64,000 bases of DNA from Scandinavium manionii (GCF_024764775.1 NZ_JALIGC010000039.1:434001-498000), one strand, 5' to 3'; counted from the first letter of the stretch, positions 1 through 9,436 are shown. Made by a program: numbers and translations. The notes: generated from the sequence alone by a model not told the origin.

Positions 1-133
1 CATCGTTGAACAGCCGATGCCCACCATCGGTTCGCTGGGGCTTTAACAGTCCGTAACGCCGCTGCCAGGCACGCAGCGTCACCGGATTAATATCACAAAG
101 CAGAGCCACTTCACCTATCGTGTAAAGCGCCAT
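1..133 (-). CDS. mlrA: MlrA, MerR-family regulator of curli and biofilm (3' part outside window)
   Basis: Only the first 44 codons are inside the window. They read MALYTIGEVALLCDINPVTL and continue into the QRRYGLLKPQRT-type wing of a MerR-family winged helix, which matches E. coli MlrA (YehV). In E. coli this protein acts with the cyclic-di-GMP control module to switch on csgD, the curli and cellulose regulator. The gene is divergent from btsS, as in E. coli. The effector domain cannot be assessed because it lies beyond the window edge. Its place a few kilobases from three cyclic-di-GMP enzymes is suggestive only. Confidence 0.9.
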   Translation of the reverse strand, partial: MALYTIGEVALLCDINPVTLRAWQRRYGLLKPQRTDGGHRLFND

Positions 134-344
134 GTATCACCTCAGCTCGCGCATCCCCATCATAACTGTAGACGGTGTTCGACGAACCAGGAAAATCTGA
201 TCGTTTTTTGTTCAGAAAAGCCGCATCAGGTCAGCGAAAAGTGTGAGCGACAGCAGGAATTTCGCGTTTTGCCTCGGCGGTCAAGGAAACAGCTGGTTAC
301 AACGTGTATGTTACGCGCTTTCAACGTTTATGCGGTCGGCGGGT

Positions 345-2033
345 ATGTACGAATTTAATCTGGTGTTGTTGCTGCTTCAGCAGATGTGCGTGTTTCTGGT
401 TATCGCCTGGCTGATGAGCAAAACACGTCTGTTCATTCCGTTAATGCAGGTCACCGTCCGTCTGCCCCACAAGCTGCTGTGCTACGTCACATTCTCCATT
501 TTTTGCATTCTGGGGACCTATTTCGGTCTGCATATCGAAGATTCGATAGCCAATACCCGGGCCATCGGCGCAGTGATGGGCGGCCTGCTCGGCGGCCCGG
601 TGGTGGGTGGTCTGGTCGGGCTGACAGGCGGGCTGCACCGCTATTCGATGGGGGGAATGACTGCGCTGAGCTGCATGGTGTCGACCATTGTGGAAGGCCT
701 GCTGGGCGGGCTGGTTCACAGCGTACTGGTGCGGCGTGGGCGCAGCGATAAGGTTTTTAATCCGTTCACCGCGGGCGTGGTGACCTTTGTCGCCGAAATG
801 GTGCAAATGCTGATAATCCTGCTGATCGCGCGTCCATTCAGTGATGCGCTGCATCTGGTGCAAAGCATTGCTGCGCCGATGATGGTCACCAATACCGTGG
901 GTGCCGCACTGTTCATGCGTATTCTGCTCGACAAGCGGGCGATGTTTGAGAAATACACCTCGGCGTTTTCCACCACCGCGTTGAAAGTGGCGGCCTCGAC
1001 CGAAGGGATCTTGCGGCAGGGTTTTAACGAAGAAAACAGCATGCGGGTGGCGCAGGTGCTGATTCAGGAGCTGGATATCGGCGCGGTGGCGATAACGGAT
1101 CGAGAAAAGCTTCTGGCGTTCACCGGGATCGGCGACGATCACCACCTGCCCGGTAAACCGATTTCCTCGCGCTATACCCAGAAAGCCATCGACAGCGGGG
1201 AAGTGGTGTACGCCGACGGCAACGAAGTGCCGTACCGCTGTTCGATTCACCCCAACTGCAAACTCGGCTCGACGCTGGTTATCCCGCTGCGCGGCGAAAA
1301 TCAGCGGGTGATTGGCACCATTAAACTGTATGAAGCCAAAAACCGTCTGTTCAGTTCCATTAACCGCACGCTGGGCGAGGGCATCGCCCAGCTGTTGTCG
1401 GCGCAGATCCTCGCCGGGCAATACGAGCGGCAAAAGGCGCTGCTGACCCAGTCAGAAATTAAGCTGCTGCACGCCCAGGTCAATCCGCATTTCCTGTTTA
1501 ACGCCCTGAATACCCTGAAAGCGGTAATTCGCCGCGACAGCGAGCAGGCCGGACAGTTGGTGCAGTATCTGTCGACCTTCTTCCGCAAAAATCTCAAACG
1601 CCCGTCGGAAATTGTCACCCTGGCCGATGAAATTGAGCATGTGAATGCGTATCTGCAAATTGAGAAAGCGCGCTTCCAGGCGCGGTTGCAGGTGCATCTC
1701 AACGTGCCACCCGCGCTGGCCCATCACCAGCTACCGGCGTTTACCCTGCAACCAATAGTGGAAAATGCGATTAAACATGGCACCTCGCAGCATCTGGGGA
1801 TCGGCGAAATCACGGTGCAGGCGAGCCTGCATCAGCGCTGGCTGCAACTGGATATTGAAGATAACGCCGGGCTGTATCAGCCTGACGCTCAGGCGAGCGG
1901 CCTGGGCATGACGCTGGTGGATAAACGGCTGCGGGCGCGCTTCGGCGACGAATGCGGAATAACCGTCACCTGCGAGCCGGATATTTTTACCCGTATTACC
2001 CTGCGACTGCCTGTGGAGGAAAATGCATGCTGA
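345..2033 (+). CDS. btsS: Sensor histidine kinase BtsS (YehU), pyruvate-sensing LytS family
   Basis: Membrane sensor kinase of 562 residues, the same length as E. coli BtsS (561). Known role: binds external pyruvate with high affinity and signals through BtsR to induce the pyruvate transporter BtsT. Visible here: several N-terminal membrane segments with a glycine-rich 5TM-5TMR_LYT region (GGLLGGPVVGGLVGLTGG), a GAF-like middle region, the His kinase motif around NPHFLFNALN, and an ATPase N-box (PIVENAIKHG). The frame is open further upstream, but MYEFNLVLLL matches the family N-terminus. It overlaps btsR by 7 bp, so the pair is translationally coupled. BtsT is not in the window. Confidence 0.97.
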   Translation: MYEFNLVLLLLQQMCVFLVIAWLMSKTRLFIPLMQVTVRLPHKLLCYVTFSIFCILGTYFGLHIEDSIANTRAIGAVMGGLLGGPVVGGLVGLTGGLHRYSMGGMTALSCMVSTIVEGLLGGLVHSVLVRRGRSDKVFNPFTAGVVTFVAEMVQMLIILLIARPFSDALHLVQSIAAPMMVTNTVGAALFMRILLDKRAMFEKYTSAFSTTALKVAASTEGILRQGFNEENSMRVAQVLIQELDIGAVAITDREKLLAFTGIGDDHHLPGKPISSRYTQKAIDSGEVVYADGNEVPYRCSIHPNCKLGSTLVIPLRGENQRVIGTIKLYEAKNRLFSSINRTLGEGIAQLLSAQILAGQYERQKALLTQSEIKLLHAQVNPHFLFNALNTLKAVIRRDSEQAGQLVQYLSTFFRKNLKRPSEIVTLADEIEHVNAYLQIEKARFQARLQVHLNVPPALAHHQLPAFTLQPIVENAIKHGTSQHLGIGEITVQASLHQRWLQLDIEDNAGLYQPDAQASGLGMTLVDKRLRARFGDECGITVTCEPDIFTRITLRLPVEENAC

Positions 2034-2746
2034 AGGTATTGATTGTCGATGATGAGCCGCTGGCGCGGGAAAATCTGCGCATTTTGCTGGAGAAGCAGGC
2101 CGATATTGAAATCGTGGGCGAATGCGACAACGCGGTAGAAGGCATTGGCGCGGTGCATCATTTGCGGCCCGACGTGGTGTTTCTCGATATTCAGATGCCG
2201 CGCATCAGCGGCCTGGAAATGATTGGCATGCTCGACCCGGAGCACCGTCCGTGGGTGGTGTTTCTCACCGCCTTTGACGAATACGCGGTGAAGGCGTTTG
2301 AAGAACACGCTTTTGATTATCTGCTCAAGCCCATCGAAGAGAAGCGGCTGGATAAAACCCTCGGGCGTCTGCGCCAGGAGCGCTGCCAGCAGGATATCTC
2401 GGTGTTCGGCGAAAGCCAGCAGGCGCTGAAATTCATTCCCTGCACCGGGCATAGCCGGATTTGGCTATTGCAGATGGAAGATGTGGCGTTTGTCAGCAGC
2501 CGCAAGAGCGGTGTGTATGTCACCGATGGCGCGGGTAAAGAAGGTTACACCGAGCTGACGCTGCGCACCCTGGAAAACCGTACGCCGCTGCTGCGCTGCC
2601 ATCGTCAGCATCTGGTGAATATGTCGCACCTGAAAGAGATTCGCCTGGAAGAGAATGGGCAGGCGGAGTTATTGCTGCGTGCCGGACAAACCGTGCCAGT
2701 GAGCCGTCGTTATCTAAAGAGTCTGAAAGAGGCGTTAGGGCTGTAA
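2027..2746 (+). CDS. btsR: Response regulator BtsR (YehT), LytTR family
   Basis: Cytoplasmic response regulator of 239 residues, the same length as E. coli BtsR. The N-terminal receiver has the acidic pair DDEP near residue 9, the phospho-acceptor in FLDIQMP (about residue 54), and the conserved K in LLKP. The C-terminal half is a LytTR DNA-binding domain (FVSSRKSGVYV, RCHRQHLVN). The start at 2027 is preceded by GGAGG at 2016-2020 and lies inside the last codons of btsS. In E. coli it activates btsT under nutrient limitation. Confidence 0.97.
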   Translation: MLKVLIVDDEPLARENLRILLEKQADIEIVGECDNAVEGIGAVHHLRPDVVFLDIQMPRISGLEMIGMLDPEHRPWVVFLTAFDEYAVKAFEEHAFDYLLKPIEEKRLDKTLGRLRQERCQQDISVFGESQQALKFIPCTGHSRIWLLQMEDVAFVSSRKSGVYVTDGAGKEGYTELTLRTLENRTPLLRCHRQHLVNMSHLKEIRLEENGQAELLLRAGQTVPVSRRYLKSLKEALGL

Positions 2747-2790
2747 AACTGGTACACTTCGCCTTTGTCCAAATACAAGTTTAAGACGCT

Positions 2791-3270
2791 ATGATCAGTA
2801 ACGATATCATCCGTAGCCTGCGCTACATCCTGAAAACCAATAATGCCGGGCTGGTTCGCCTGTGGGCGCTGGCGGAAGCCGTTGCCACCCCAGAGATGAT
2901 CGATGCCTGGGTGCGTAAAGAAGACGACGCCGGTTTTCAGCGCTGCCCGGACATTATGCTGTCGCTGTTGCTCAACGGACTTATCTATGACAAGCGCGGG
3001 AAAGATGACTCTGCCCCGGCGCTGGTGACAGAACGCCGCATGACCAATAACCTGGTCCTGAAAAAGCTGCGTATCGCGTTCTCTCTCAAAACCGATGATA
3101 TTCTGGCTATTCTGACTGAGCAGCAGTTCCGCGTTTCAATGCCGGAAATTACCGCCATGATGCGCGCGCCGGATCATAAAAATTACCGCGAATGCGGCGA
3201 TCAGTTCTTGCGCTATTTCCTGCGAGGATTGACGGCTCGTTTTAATCCGAAGCCTGAAAAGAAAGCCTAA
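2791..3270 (+). CDS. yehS: YehS, DUF1456 protein
   Basis: Conserved protein of 159 residues, close to E. coli YehS along its length (for example KKLRIAFSLKTDDILAIL and FRVSMPEITAMMRAPDHKN). It contains two DUF1456 repeats, each a short helical unit. The biochemical function is not known. It follows btsR by 44 bp on the same strand, and the terminator at 3285-3308 separates it from convergent metG. The linkage btsSR-yehS is conserved in enterics, which might suggest a shared role; that is inference only. Confidence 0.93.
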   Translation: MISNDIIRSLRYILKTNNAGLVRLWALAEAVATPEMIDAWVRKEDDAGFQRCPDIMLSLLLNGLIYDKRGKDDSAPALVTERRMTNNLVLKKLRIAFSLKTDDILAILTEQQFRVSMPEITAMMRAPDHKNYRECGDQFLRYFLRGLTARFNPKPEKKA

Positions 3271-3284
3271 ACGACGCATAAAAA

Positions 3285-3308
3285 AAGGCCGGATAATCAT
3301 CCGGCCTT
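3285..3308. terminator. Bidirectional terminator between yehS and metG
   Basis: Perfect inverted repeat AAGGCCGGAT / ATCCGGCCTT with a four-base loop. An A-run precedes it on the plus strand and a T-rich stretch follows, so it can end both convergent genes. Confidence 0.85.
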
Positions 3309-3313
3309 CTTCA

Positions 3314-5347
3314 TTATTTAACCTGCTGACCAGGCTGCGCACCGCTGTCCGGGCTTAACAGGAAAATATCTTTCCCGCCAGGGCCTGCGGCCATCACCAT
3401 CCCTTCGGAAATACCGAAGCGCATTTTACGCGGCGCAAGGTTTGCCACCATCATTGTCAGACGACCAATCAGCGCCTGTGGATCAGGATACGCAGAACGG
3501 ATCCCGGAGAAGACGTTGCGTTTCTCTCCGCCGATATCCAGCGTCAGGCGCAGCAGCTTGTCAGAACCGTCAACAAACTCCGCGTTTTCAATCAACGCAA
3601 TGCGCATGTCGACTTTGGCGAAATCATCAAAGGTGATGGTTTCCTGAATCGGGTCATCCGCCAGCGGGCCAGTCACCGGCGCGCTCAGGGCTTTCACTTC
3701 TTCTTTAGACGCGTCAACCAGCGCTTCAACCTGCTTCATGTCGATACGGTTATACAGCGCCTTGAAGGTGTTTACCTTGTGGCTAAGCAGCGGCTGCTGA
3801 ATACTGTCCCAGCTCAGTTCGGTGTTCAGGAACGCTTCGGTACGTTCTGAAAGCATCGGCAGAACCGGCTTCAGGTAGGTCATCAGCACGCGGAACAGGT
3901 TGATACCCATGGAGCAGATGGACTGCAGGTCAGCATCACGGCCTTCCTGTTTCGCCACCACCCACGGTGCCTGTTCGTCAACATAGCGGTTGGCAAGGTC
4001 AGCCAGCGCCATAATTTCACGAACGGCTTTACCGAATTCACGGCTTTCCCACGCGTCGCCAATGGTCTGTGCGGCGTCGATGAAGGTTTTGTACAGCGCA
4101 GGGTCAGCCAGTTCCGCCGCCAGCACGCCGTCGAAGCGTTTGGCGATGAAGCCCGCGTTACGGGACGCCAGGTTCACCACTTTATTCACGATGTCGGCGT
4201 TCACGCGCTGCACGAAATCTTCGAGGTTAAGGTCGATATCGTCGATGCGGGAAGAGAGCTTCGCGGTGTAGTAGTAGCGCAGGCTGTCGGCATCGAAATG
4301 GTTCAGCCAGGTGCTGGCCTTGATGAAGGTGCCGCGAGATTTGGACATCTTCGCACCGTTCACTGTCACGTAACCGTGGACGAACAGGTTGGTCGGTTTA
4401 CGGAAACCGCTGCCTTCCAGCATTGCAGGCCAGAACAGGCTGTGGAAATAAACGATGTCTTTACCGATGAAGTGATACAGCTCGGCGTCGGAATCTTTTT
4501 TCCAGTATTCGTCGAAGCTGGTGGTATCGCCGCGCTTGTCGCACAGGTTCTTGAAGGAACCCATGTAGCCAATTGGCGCGTCCAGCCAGACGTAGAAGTA
4601 TTTACCCGGTGCGCCGGGGATTTCAAAGCCAAAGTACGGCGCATCGCGGGAGATATCCCACTGCTGCAGACCGTGCTCGAACCACTCCTGCATTTTGTTC
4701 GCGACCTGCTCCTGCAGCGCACCGCTGCGGGTCCATGCCTGCAGCATTTCGCTAAAGGATGGCAGGTCGAAGAAGAAGTGCTCAGACTCGCGCATCACCG
4801 GCGTAGCGCCGGATACCACCGATTTCGGCTCGATAAGCTCGGTTGGGCTGTAGGTCGCGCCGCACACTTCGCAGTTATCGCCGTACTGATCCGGGGATTT
4901 ACATTTCGGGCAGGTGCCTTTCACGAAACGGTCCGGCAGGAACATGCCTTTTTCCGGATCGTAAAGCTGAGAGATGGTGCGGTTTTTGATAAAACCGTTC
5001 TCTTTCAGGCGGCCGTAGATAAGCTCGGACAGCTCACGGTTCTCATCGCTGTGCGTTGAGTGGTAGTTGTCATAGCTGATGTTAAAGCCGGCGAAATCGG
5101 TCTGATGTTCCTGACTCATTTCGGCAATCATCTGCTCCGGGGAGATGCCAAGCTGCTGAGCTTTCAGCATGATAGGCGTGCCGTGGGCGTCATCGGCGCA
5201 GATGAAATTGACCTGATGGCCGCGCATTCGCTGGTAACGGACCCAGACATCAGCCTGGATATGCTCCAGCATATGACCGAGGTGGATGGAGCCGTTGGCG
5301 TACGGCAGTGCGCACGTTACCAGAATTTTTTTCGCGACTTGAGTCAT
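3314..5347 (-). CDS. metG: Methionyl-tRNA synthetase
   Basis: Cytoplasmic enzyme charging tRNA-Met, essential. The protein has 677 residues, the E. coli length. Visible: class I motifs HLGH (near residue 21) and KMSKS (in GAKMSKSRGTF), a zinc-knuckle region with CPKC and CEVCG cysteine pairs, and a C-terminal tRNA-binding OB-fold domain (FDDFAKVDMRIALIENAEFV) found in the dimeric form. I place the start at MTQVAKKILV, as in E. coli; an in-frame ATG three codons upstream sits too close to the AGGAAG ribosome site. Divergent from mrp, as in E. coli. Confidence 0.98.
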   Translation of the reverse strand: MTQVAKKILVTCALPYANGSIHLGHMLEHIQADVWVRYQRMRGHQVNFICADDAHGTPIMLKAQQLGISPEQMIAEMSQEHQTDFAGFNISYDNYHSTHSDENRELSELIYGRLKENGFIKNRTISQLYDPEKGMFLPDRFVKGTCPKCKSPDQYGDNCEVCGATYSPTELIEPKSVVSGATPVMRESEHFFFDLPSFSEMLQAWTRSGALQEQVANKMQEWFEHGLQQWDISRDAPYFGFEIPGAPGKYFYVWLDAPIGYMGSFKNLCDKRGDTTSFDEYWKKDSDAELYHFIGKDIVYFHSLFWPAMLEGSGFRKPTNLFVHGYVTVNGAKMSKSRGTFIKASTWLNHFDADSLRYYYTAKLSSRIDDIDLNLEDFVQRVNADIVNKVVNLASRNAGFIAKRFDGVLAAELADPALYKTFIDAAQTIGDAWESREFGKAVREIMALADLANRYVDEQAPWVVAKQEGRDADLQSICSMGINLFRVLMTYLKPVLPMLSERTEAFLNTELSWDSIQQPLLSHKVNTFKALYNRIDMKQVEALVDASKEEVKALSAPVTGPLADDPIQETITFDDFAKVDMRIALIENAEFVDGSDKLLRLTLDIGGEKRNVFSGIRSAYPDPQALIGRLTMMVANLAPRKMRFGISEGMVMAAGPGGKDIFLLSPDSGAQPGQQVK

Positions 5348-5510
5348 AGTGAACATTACTTCCTGCTTTTGAAGGGGGTGTCGATATTACCAAAACGCCA
5401 AATAATCCGCTACGCGAGTGGGACATTAATCCATATCTGAATAATTGTTACCTCCGCGTCGCACTCGCAGTTACAATTAGTTCTTCCAGAATAACGACAA
5501 AGGAGTCGGG

Positions 5511-6620
5511 ATGAATTCACAATCCCAGGCCAAATCCCCGGAGCGCCTGCGTGCGATGGTCGCGGGTACGCTGGCCAATTTTCAGCACCCAACCCTGAAG
5601 CACAACCTTACGGCCCTGAAAGCGTTGCACCATGTGGCGTGGCTCGATGACATCATTCACGTTGAAATCCAGATGCCGTTCGCCTGGCAGAGCGCGTTTG
5701 AAGAGCTGAAAGAGCAATGCAGTGCCGATCTGCTGCGCATTACCGGTGCGAAAGCGGTCGACTGGAAGCTGTCGCACGCGATTGCCACGCTGAAACGCGT
5801 TAAAAATCAGCCGGGCATTAACGGCGTGAAGAACATCGTTGCCGTGAGTTCTGGCAAAGGCGGTGTAGGTAAATCGTCTACCGCGGTAAACCTGGCGCTG
5901 GCGCTGGCCGCTGAAGGCGCAAAAGTCGGCATTCTTGACGCCGACATTTACGGCCCGTCCGTGCCGATGATGATCGGTGCAGAAGGCGAACGCCCGACAT
6001 CCCCTGATGGCACCCACATGGCGCCAATCATGAAATTCAATCTGGCCACCAACTCGATTGGTTATCTGGTGACCGACGACAACGCAATGGTCTGGCGTGG
6101 CCCGATGGCCAGCAAAGCGTTGTTGCAGATGCTGCAAGAAACGATGTGGCCGGATCTCGATTATCTGGTGCTGGATATGCCGCCAGGCACTGGTGACATT
6201 CAGCTGACGCTGGCACAGAACATTCCGGTCACCGGCGCGCTGGTGGTCACTACCCCGCAGGACATTGCGCTGATCGACGCCAAAAAAGGCATCGTGATGT
6301 TCGAGAAAGTCGAAGTGCCGGTGCTCGGTATCGTCGAAAATATGAGCATGCATGTGTGCAGCAACTGCGGTCACCACGAGCCCATTTTTGGCACCGGTGG
6401 CGCAGAGCGTCTGGCACAGCAGTATCACACTCAGCTGTTGGGACAGATGCCGCTGCATATCAGCCTGCGTGAAGATCTCGATCGCGGCACCCCAACGGTT
6501 GTCGCGCGTCCGGACAGTGAATTCACCACCCTGTATCGCCAGCTGGCAGGCCGCGTGGCCGCACAGCTTTACTGGCAGGGAGAAGTCATCCCAGGTGAGA
6601 TTGCCTTCCGCGCCGTGTAA
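5511..6620 (+). CDS. mrp: Iron-sulfur cluster carrier ATPase Mrp (ApbC)
   Basis: P-loop NTPase of 369 residues, the same as E. coli Mrp. The family holds and transfers [4Fe-4S] clusters as a dimer in the cytoplasm. Visible: an N-terminal MIP18-like region, a deviant Walker A SSGKGGVGKSS near residue 116, LDADIYGPS (switch I), DMPPGTGD (Walker B region), and the CxxC cluster site CSNC near residue 283. An ideal terminator follows. This is the last gene of the left conserved backbone; everything up to thiM is accessory. Confidence 0.97.
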   Translation: MNSQSQAKSPERLRAMVAGTLANFQHPTLKHNLTALKALHHVAWLDDIIHVEIQMPFAWQSAFEELKEQCSADLLRITGAKAVDWKLSHAIATLKRVKNQPGINGVKNIVAVSSGKGGVGKSSTAVNLALALAAEGAKVGILDADIYGPSVPMMIGAEGERPTSPDGTHMAPIMKFNLATNSIGYLVTDDNAMVWRGPMASKALLQMLQETMWPDLDYLVLDMPPGTGDIQLTLAQNIPVTGALVVTTPQDIALIDAKKGIVMFEKVEVPVLGIVENMSMHVCSNCGHHEPIFGTGGAERLAQQYHTQLLGQMPLHISLREDLDRGTPTVVARPDSEFTTLYRQLAGRVAAQLYWQGEVIPGEIAFRAV

Positions 6621-6640
6621 GCACGCGTTCGCACTGAACA

Positions 6641-6669
6641 GAAAAGCCACCGTCGGTGGCTTTTTTTTC
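6641..6669 (+). terminator. Rho-independent terminator of mrp
   Basis: Stem AAAAGCCACC / GGTGGCTTTT with a short loop, followed by a run of eight T, 20 bp after the mrp stop. Confidence 0.9.
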
Positions 6670-6676
6670 TGCCATT

Positions 6677-7126
6677 TCAGGTAATAGGCCGCAACCCCTG
6701 CGGCGTTGATAACCAGCGCGGGGCCAGCATGGTATCGGTCATAAACGCGGTCAGCTCATACAACAGGCCCTGCAACGTCTCTTCGACGCTGATGCTCAGT
6801 GGGTTGCCGGACAGCAGATGGCTCAGTGCCAGACAATACTCGCACAGCAGTTCACTTTCGGTATCCATGGTGGGACGAGAGCGGGGCAGGGTGCTGACGG
6901 TAAACTGCGCCATCTGATTTTCATCAATCGGTTCAAGCAGCGTCGGTTGTAACTGAGTCAGGCATTCGTGCAGGCGTTGGTAAAGCTCATGCTGCGTTGG
7001 CAGGTGTTCCGTATCCAGCGCACCGGCGGCTAGCTTCTCGCAGTGGGTGGCGGCTTCGGCAAAGTCAGTTTGGGGTTCTATGTCAACATAGAGTAGAGGG
7101 TGAGTCCAGACGGCGGGCGCTTCCAT
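6677..7126 (-). CDS. Hypothetical protein, 149 residues
   Basis: I do not recognise this protein. The chosen start MEAPAVWTHPLLY has GGAG nine bases upstream; the frame extends 25 codons further without a ribosome site. The product is acidic and helical, with no signal peptide or membrane segment. A cysteine pair lies in LLCEYCLALSHLLSG, and the C-terminus has RWLSTPQG. Enterobacterial codon use and a good ribosome site argue that it is real. It is convergent with mrp and shares the mrp terminator. Function unknown. Confidence 0.65.
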   Translation of the reverse strand: MEAPAVWTHPLLYVDIEPQTDFAEAATHCEKLAAGALDTEHLPTQHELYQRLHECLTQLQPTLLEPIDENQMAQFTVSTLPRSRPTMDTESELLCEYCLALSHLLSGNPLSISVEETLQGLLYELTAFMTDTMLAPRWLSTPQGLRPIT

Positions 7127-7261
7127 GATAGTCTTCTCCAGAGTGTAGCGGTGACTGGTTATATATACAGTGCATTGTAAACTCTGACGTGACGCTGACA
7201 AGGGCTAATCCCTGAAGGAAGCTCTCAAAATTGAATGATAAAAATGTATGCGGATGGGGCG

Positions 7262-7690
7262 TCAGCGGAGACGGTAATGCAATAACCAGTAATCGCCATC
7301 AGGTGACGCGCCGCGGGCCTCTGTATGCCATCCGTGATGATGATAAAACGTCAGCGCCTGTTCATTCTGCACCAGGCATTTCAGCGCGCCGGTGCTGGTA
7401 AAGGTTGTTTGCACATGCTCAAGCAGCGTGGCACCCACGCCCTGACCCTGCCAGTTCGGGTCAACAAACAGATTATGCAGAAAATTATCGCTCTCCCAGA
7501 CGGAAGCAAACCCGACGCGATGGCCGTCAATTTCAGCAACCCACACGGTTTCATCGAGCGTGGCGGCATCAAAATCTTCCAGCTGCCAGTCGCTGCTGTC
7601 GGCCCACGGCCAGCTGATTCTACGTGCGTGAAGGTATAAGGTGCGAAGGAAAGGACGGTCAGAAGGATGTCCTGGGCGAATGATCATCAC
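7262..7690 (-). CDS. GNAT-family N-acetyltransferase
   Basis: Compact single-domain protein of 142 residues. It shows GNAT motif D (ESDNFLHNLFVDPNWQGQGV), the acetyl-CoA-binding Q-x-x-G-x-G/A loop (QGQGVGATLL, about residues 79-88), and the C-terminal motif B (ALTFYHHHGW). The family moves an acetyl group from acetyl-CoA to an amine; the substrate here cannot be told. The first two codons are both ATG. It is a lone gene between the hypothetical protein and rcnB. Confidence 0.85.
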   Translation of the reverse strand: MMIIRPGHPSDRPFLRTLYLHARRISWPWADSSDWQLEDFDAATLDETVWVAEIDGHRVGFASVWESDNFLHNLFVDPNWQGQGVGATLLEHVQTTFTSTGALKCLVQNEQALTFYHHHGWHTEARGASPDGDYWLLHYRLR

Positions 7691-7752
7691 GTTCTCCAGG
7701 TTAATTCAGAAGACACTGTGAGCGTCATGACTAACGCTCACAGCTTGCAGCA

Positions 7753-8082
7753 TTAACGATGATAGAAGATTTCACCATCGTAGACTTTCATAATCTTGCC
7801 GTCGGTGTCGCCAATCAGGACGTAGTTGCCGCCCATGTAAGTCCAGTGGCTACCCGCATCCGGGGCTGGCAGGTTACGCAATTGCCACTGCTTGATATTG
7901 TACTCTTGCGAACGGTACATTGCTGGCACGCTATCACCGATGTTGAAATGGGTGAAATCAGCAATAAAATCTTTTAACTCGTATTTCTGAATCCCAGAAG
8001 TCGGCACAGTTGCCGGTGCAGCTGATACCGCACCTGCTGTCGCCAGCAGTACGCCCAGAAGCATCATTTTTGTTTTACGCAT
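7753..8082 (-). CDS. rcnB: RcnB, periplasmic nickel/cobalt homeostasis protein
   Basis: Very close to E. coli RcnB (YohN) over the mature part: KYELKDFIADFTHFNIGD, EYNIKQWQLRNLPAPD, HWTYMGG and a C-terminal YDGEIFYHR. The start MRKTKMMLLGVLLATAGAVS gives 109 residues with a clear signal peptide cut near VSAAPA; GGAGAAGG precedes it. In E. coli RcnB tunes Ni/Co export by the RcnA pump and is induced with it under RcnR control. Here neither rcnA nor rcnR is adjacent: a LysR gene stands divergently where rcnA would be expected. Confidence 0.93.
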   Translation of the reverse strand: MRKTKMMLLGVLLATAGAVSAAPATVPTSGIQKYELKDFIADFTHFNIGDSVPAMYRSQEYNIKQWQLRNLPAPDAGSHWTYMGGNYVLIGDTDGKIMKVYDGEIFYHR

Positions 8083-8305
8083 ACCTTCTCCACACATACA
8101 TTCACTAGACAGCCTGGACTTAAATTTTCCGCCCCGTATCATTCCCGATGAAACCGCCTGCTGGCAAGCCCTTTACGGGCAAAAAAGTGTAAGCAAACCT
8201 CGAAAGAATACTGCGTATGGCAGGCGCTGGCGCGGCTGTCAGGCATTTTGAGACGATTCCGGTTTTTGTGCTTACAATGCATAAAGTTATCAGCAGGAGA
8301 GAGAA

Positions 8306-9220
8306 ATGCTCAGACTGGAAGACTTAACGTTGTTTGTTCGCGCGGCGGCGTTGGGCAGTTTTAGCGAAGCGGCGCGCGAGGCGGGAATGCCGCCTGCGCA
8401 GGTGAGCGCGGCGATTAAGCGCCTGGAAACGCAGCTCAATATCCGCTTATTTGCTCGTTCGACCCGTAGCCTGCGCCTGACGCCGGAAGGGGAAACCTGG
8501 CTGCCGTTCGCCACCCAAATGCTCGACACCCTCCATGCCGGGCTGCAACAAATACAGGCCCCGGAAGATGAAGTTCGCGGTACGTTGCAGATTGCCGTGC
8601 CATCCGATCTTGGTCGTAACCTGCTGTTGTCGGTGTTTCAGGCTTTTCGTCAACGTCACCCGGCGCTGCGCTTGCGGATTCTCTTTTCCGACAGTTTGAC
8701 CGACGTGTTCAAGGATCCGGTGGATGTCGCGTTTCGCTATGGAAATAATGAGGATGCGTCCTTTATTTCATTACCGGTAGCGTCTGAAAACCGCCGCGTG
8801 CTGGTGGCATCACCGGAATGGATTGCGCGAAATGATGTACCAAAAACGCCGGAAGAATTGCGCCAGCACGACGTGCTGACCTATATTCTGCGTGGGCGCG
8901 TTTACGATCGCTGGACCTTTTTACGCGACGGGCAGAGGCAGGAAATTCAGGTCAACAGCAGCGTGATGAGCGACGACGCCGAGGTCATTCGACGGCTGGC
9001 CATCGCGGGCGAGGGGATTGCCAATAAATCCTGGCTCGACGTCAGCGACGATATTGCCCAAGGGCGATTGAACATTATTCTTCCCGGTTATCAGGGGGAT
9101 AAAGTTCCACTGAATATGATTTGCCCGCATCGAAAACAGCTCTCGGCGGCGGTGCGTTTATTGTATGACGCGGTGTCGGAAAAGTGCGCCACAATAATGC
9201 AACATATGCCGGGTTGTTAA
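8306..9220 (+). CDS. LysR-family transcriptional regulator
   Basis: Typical LysR protein of 304 residues. The N-terminal winged helix-turn-helix covers residues 1-60 (LEDLTLFVRAAALGSFSEAA, SAAIKRLETQLNIRLFARST), followed by an effector-binding domain. A strong GGAG lies 10 bases before the ATG. It is divergent from rcnB across 223 bp, and the cyclic-di-GMP block follows on the same strand after 216 bp. No metabolic partner is next to it, so its target and ligand cannot be inferred. The KxPxxxLxxHxxL-like segment (PKTPEELRQHDVLTY) is typical of the large pathway-specific LysR clade. Confidence 0.9.
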   Translation: MLRLEDLTLFVRAAALGSFSEAAREAGMPPAQVSAAIKRLETQLNIRLFARSTRSLRLTPEGETWLPFATQMLDTLHAGLQQIQAPEDEVRGTLQIAVPSDLGRNLLLSVFQAFRQRHPALRLRILFSDSLTDVFKDPVDVAFRYGNNEDASFISLPVASENRRVLVASPEWIARNDVPKTPEELRQHDVLTYILRGRVYDRWTFLRDGQRQEIQVNSSVMSDDAEVIRRLAIAGEGIANKSWLDVSDDIAQGRLNIILPGYQGDKVPLNMICPHRKQLSAAVRLLYDAVSEKCATIMQHMPGC

Positions 9221-9436
9221 CCACATATTGTCGCGATAATAAGCAATGATTTCATTTTTTTATTATCGCGCATTGTCGGAAATAGAGTGTCTGGCATTAT
9301 AATCCCCGCTCACCAATAAAATTGTTAATGTTTATTTTTGAATCGGTTTATGTTTGTCGCCTTACGCGTGGATGCGTATTCTCTGTATGCCAAACCTGTC
9401 TGCACCAGGCAGATATCCCAGAGTAACTAGTGACCC

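Noticed and set aside
441..1433. Long open frame on the minus strand inside btsS
   Set aside because: It is the mirror of a well-conserved histidine kinase gene; His- and Gln-rich with no ribosome site or domain.
5517..6650. 377-codon open frame antisense to mrp
   Set aside because: Exact shadow of mrp, with composition typical of antisense frames (many His, Gln, Arg).
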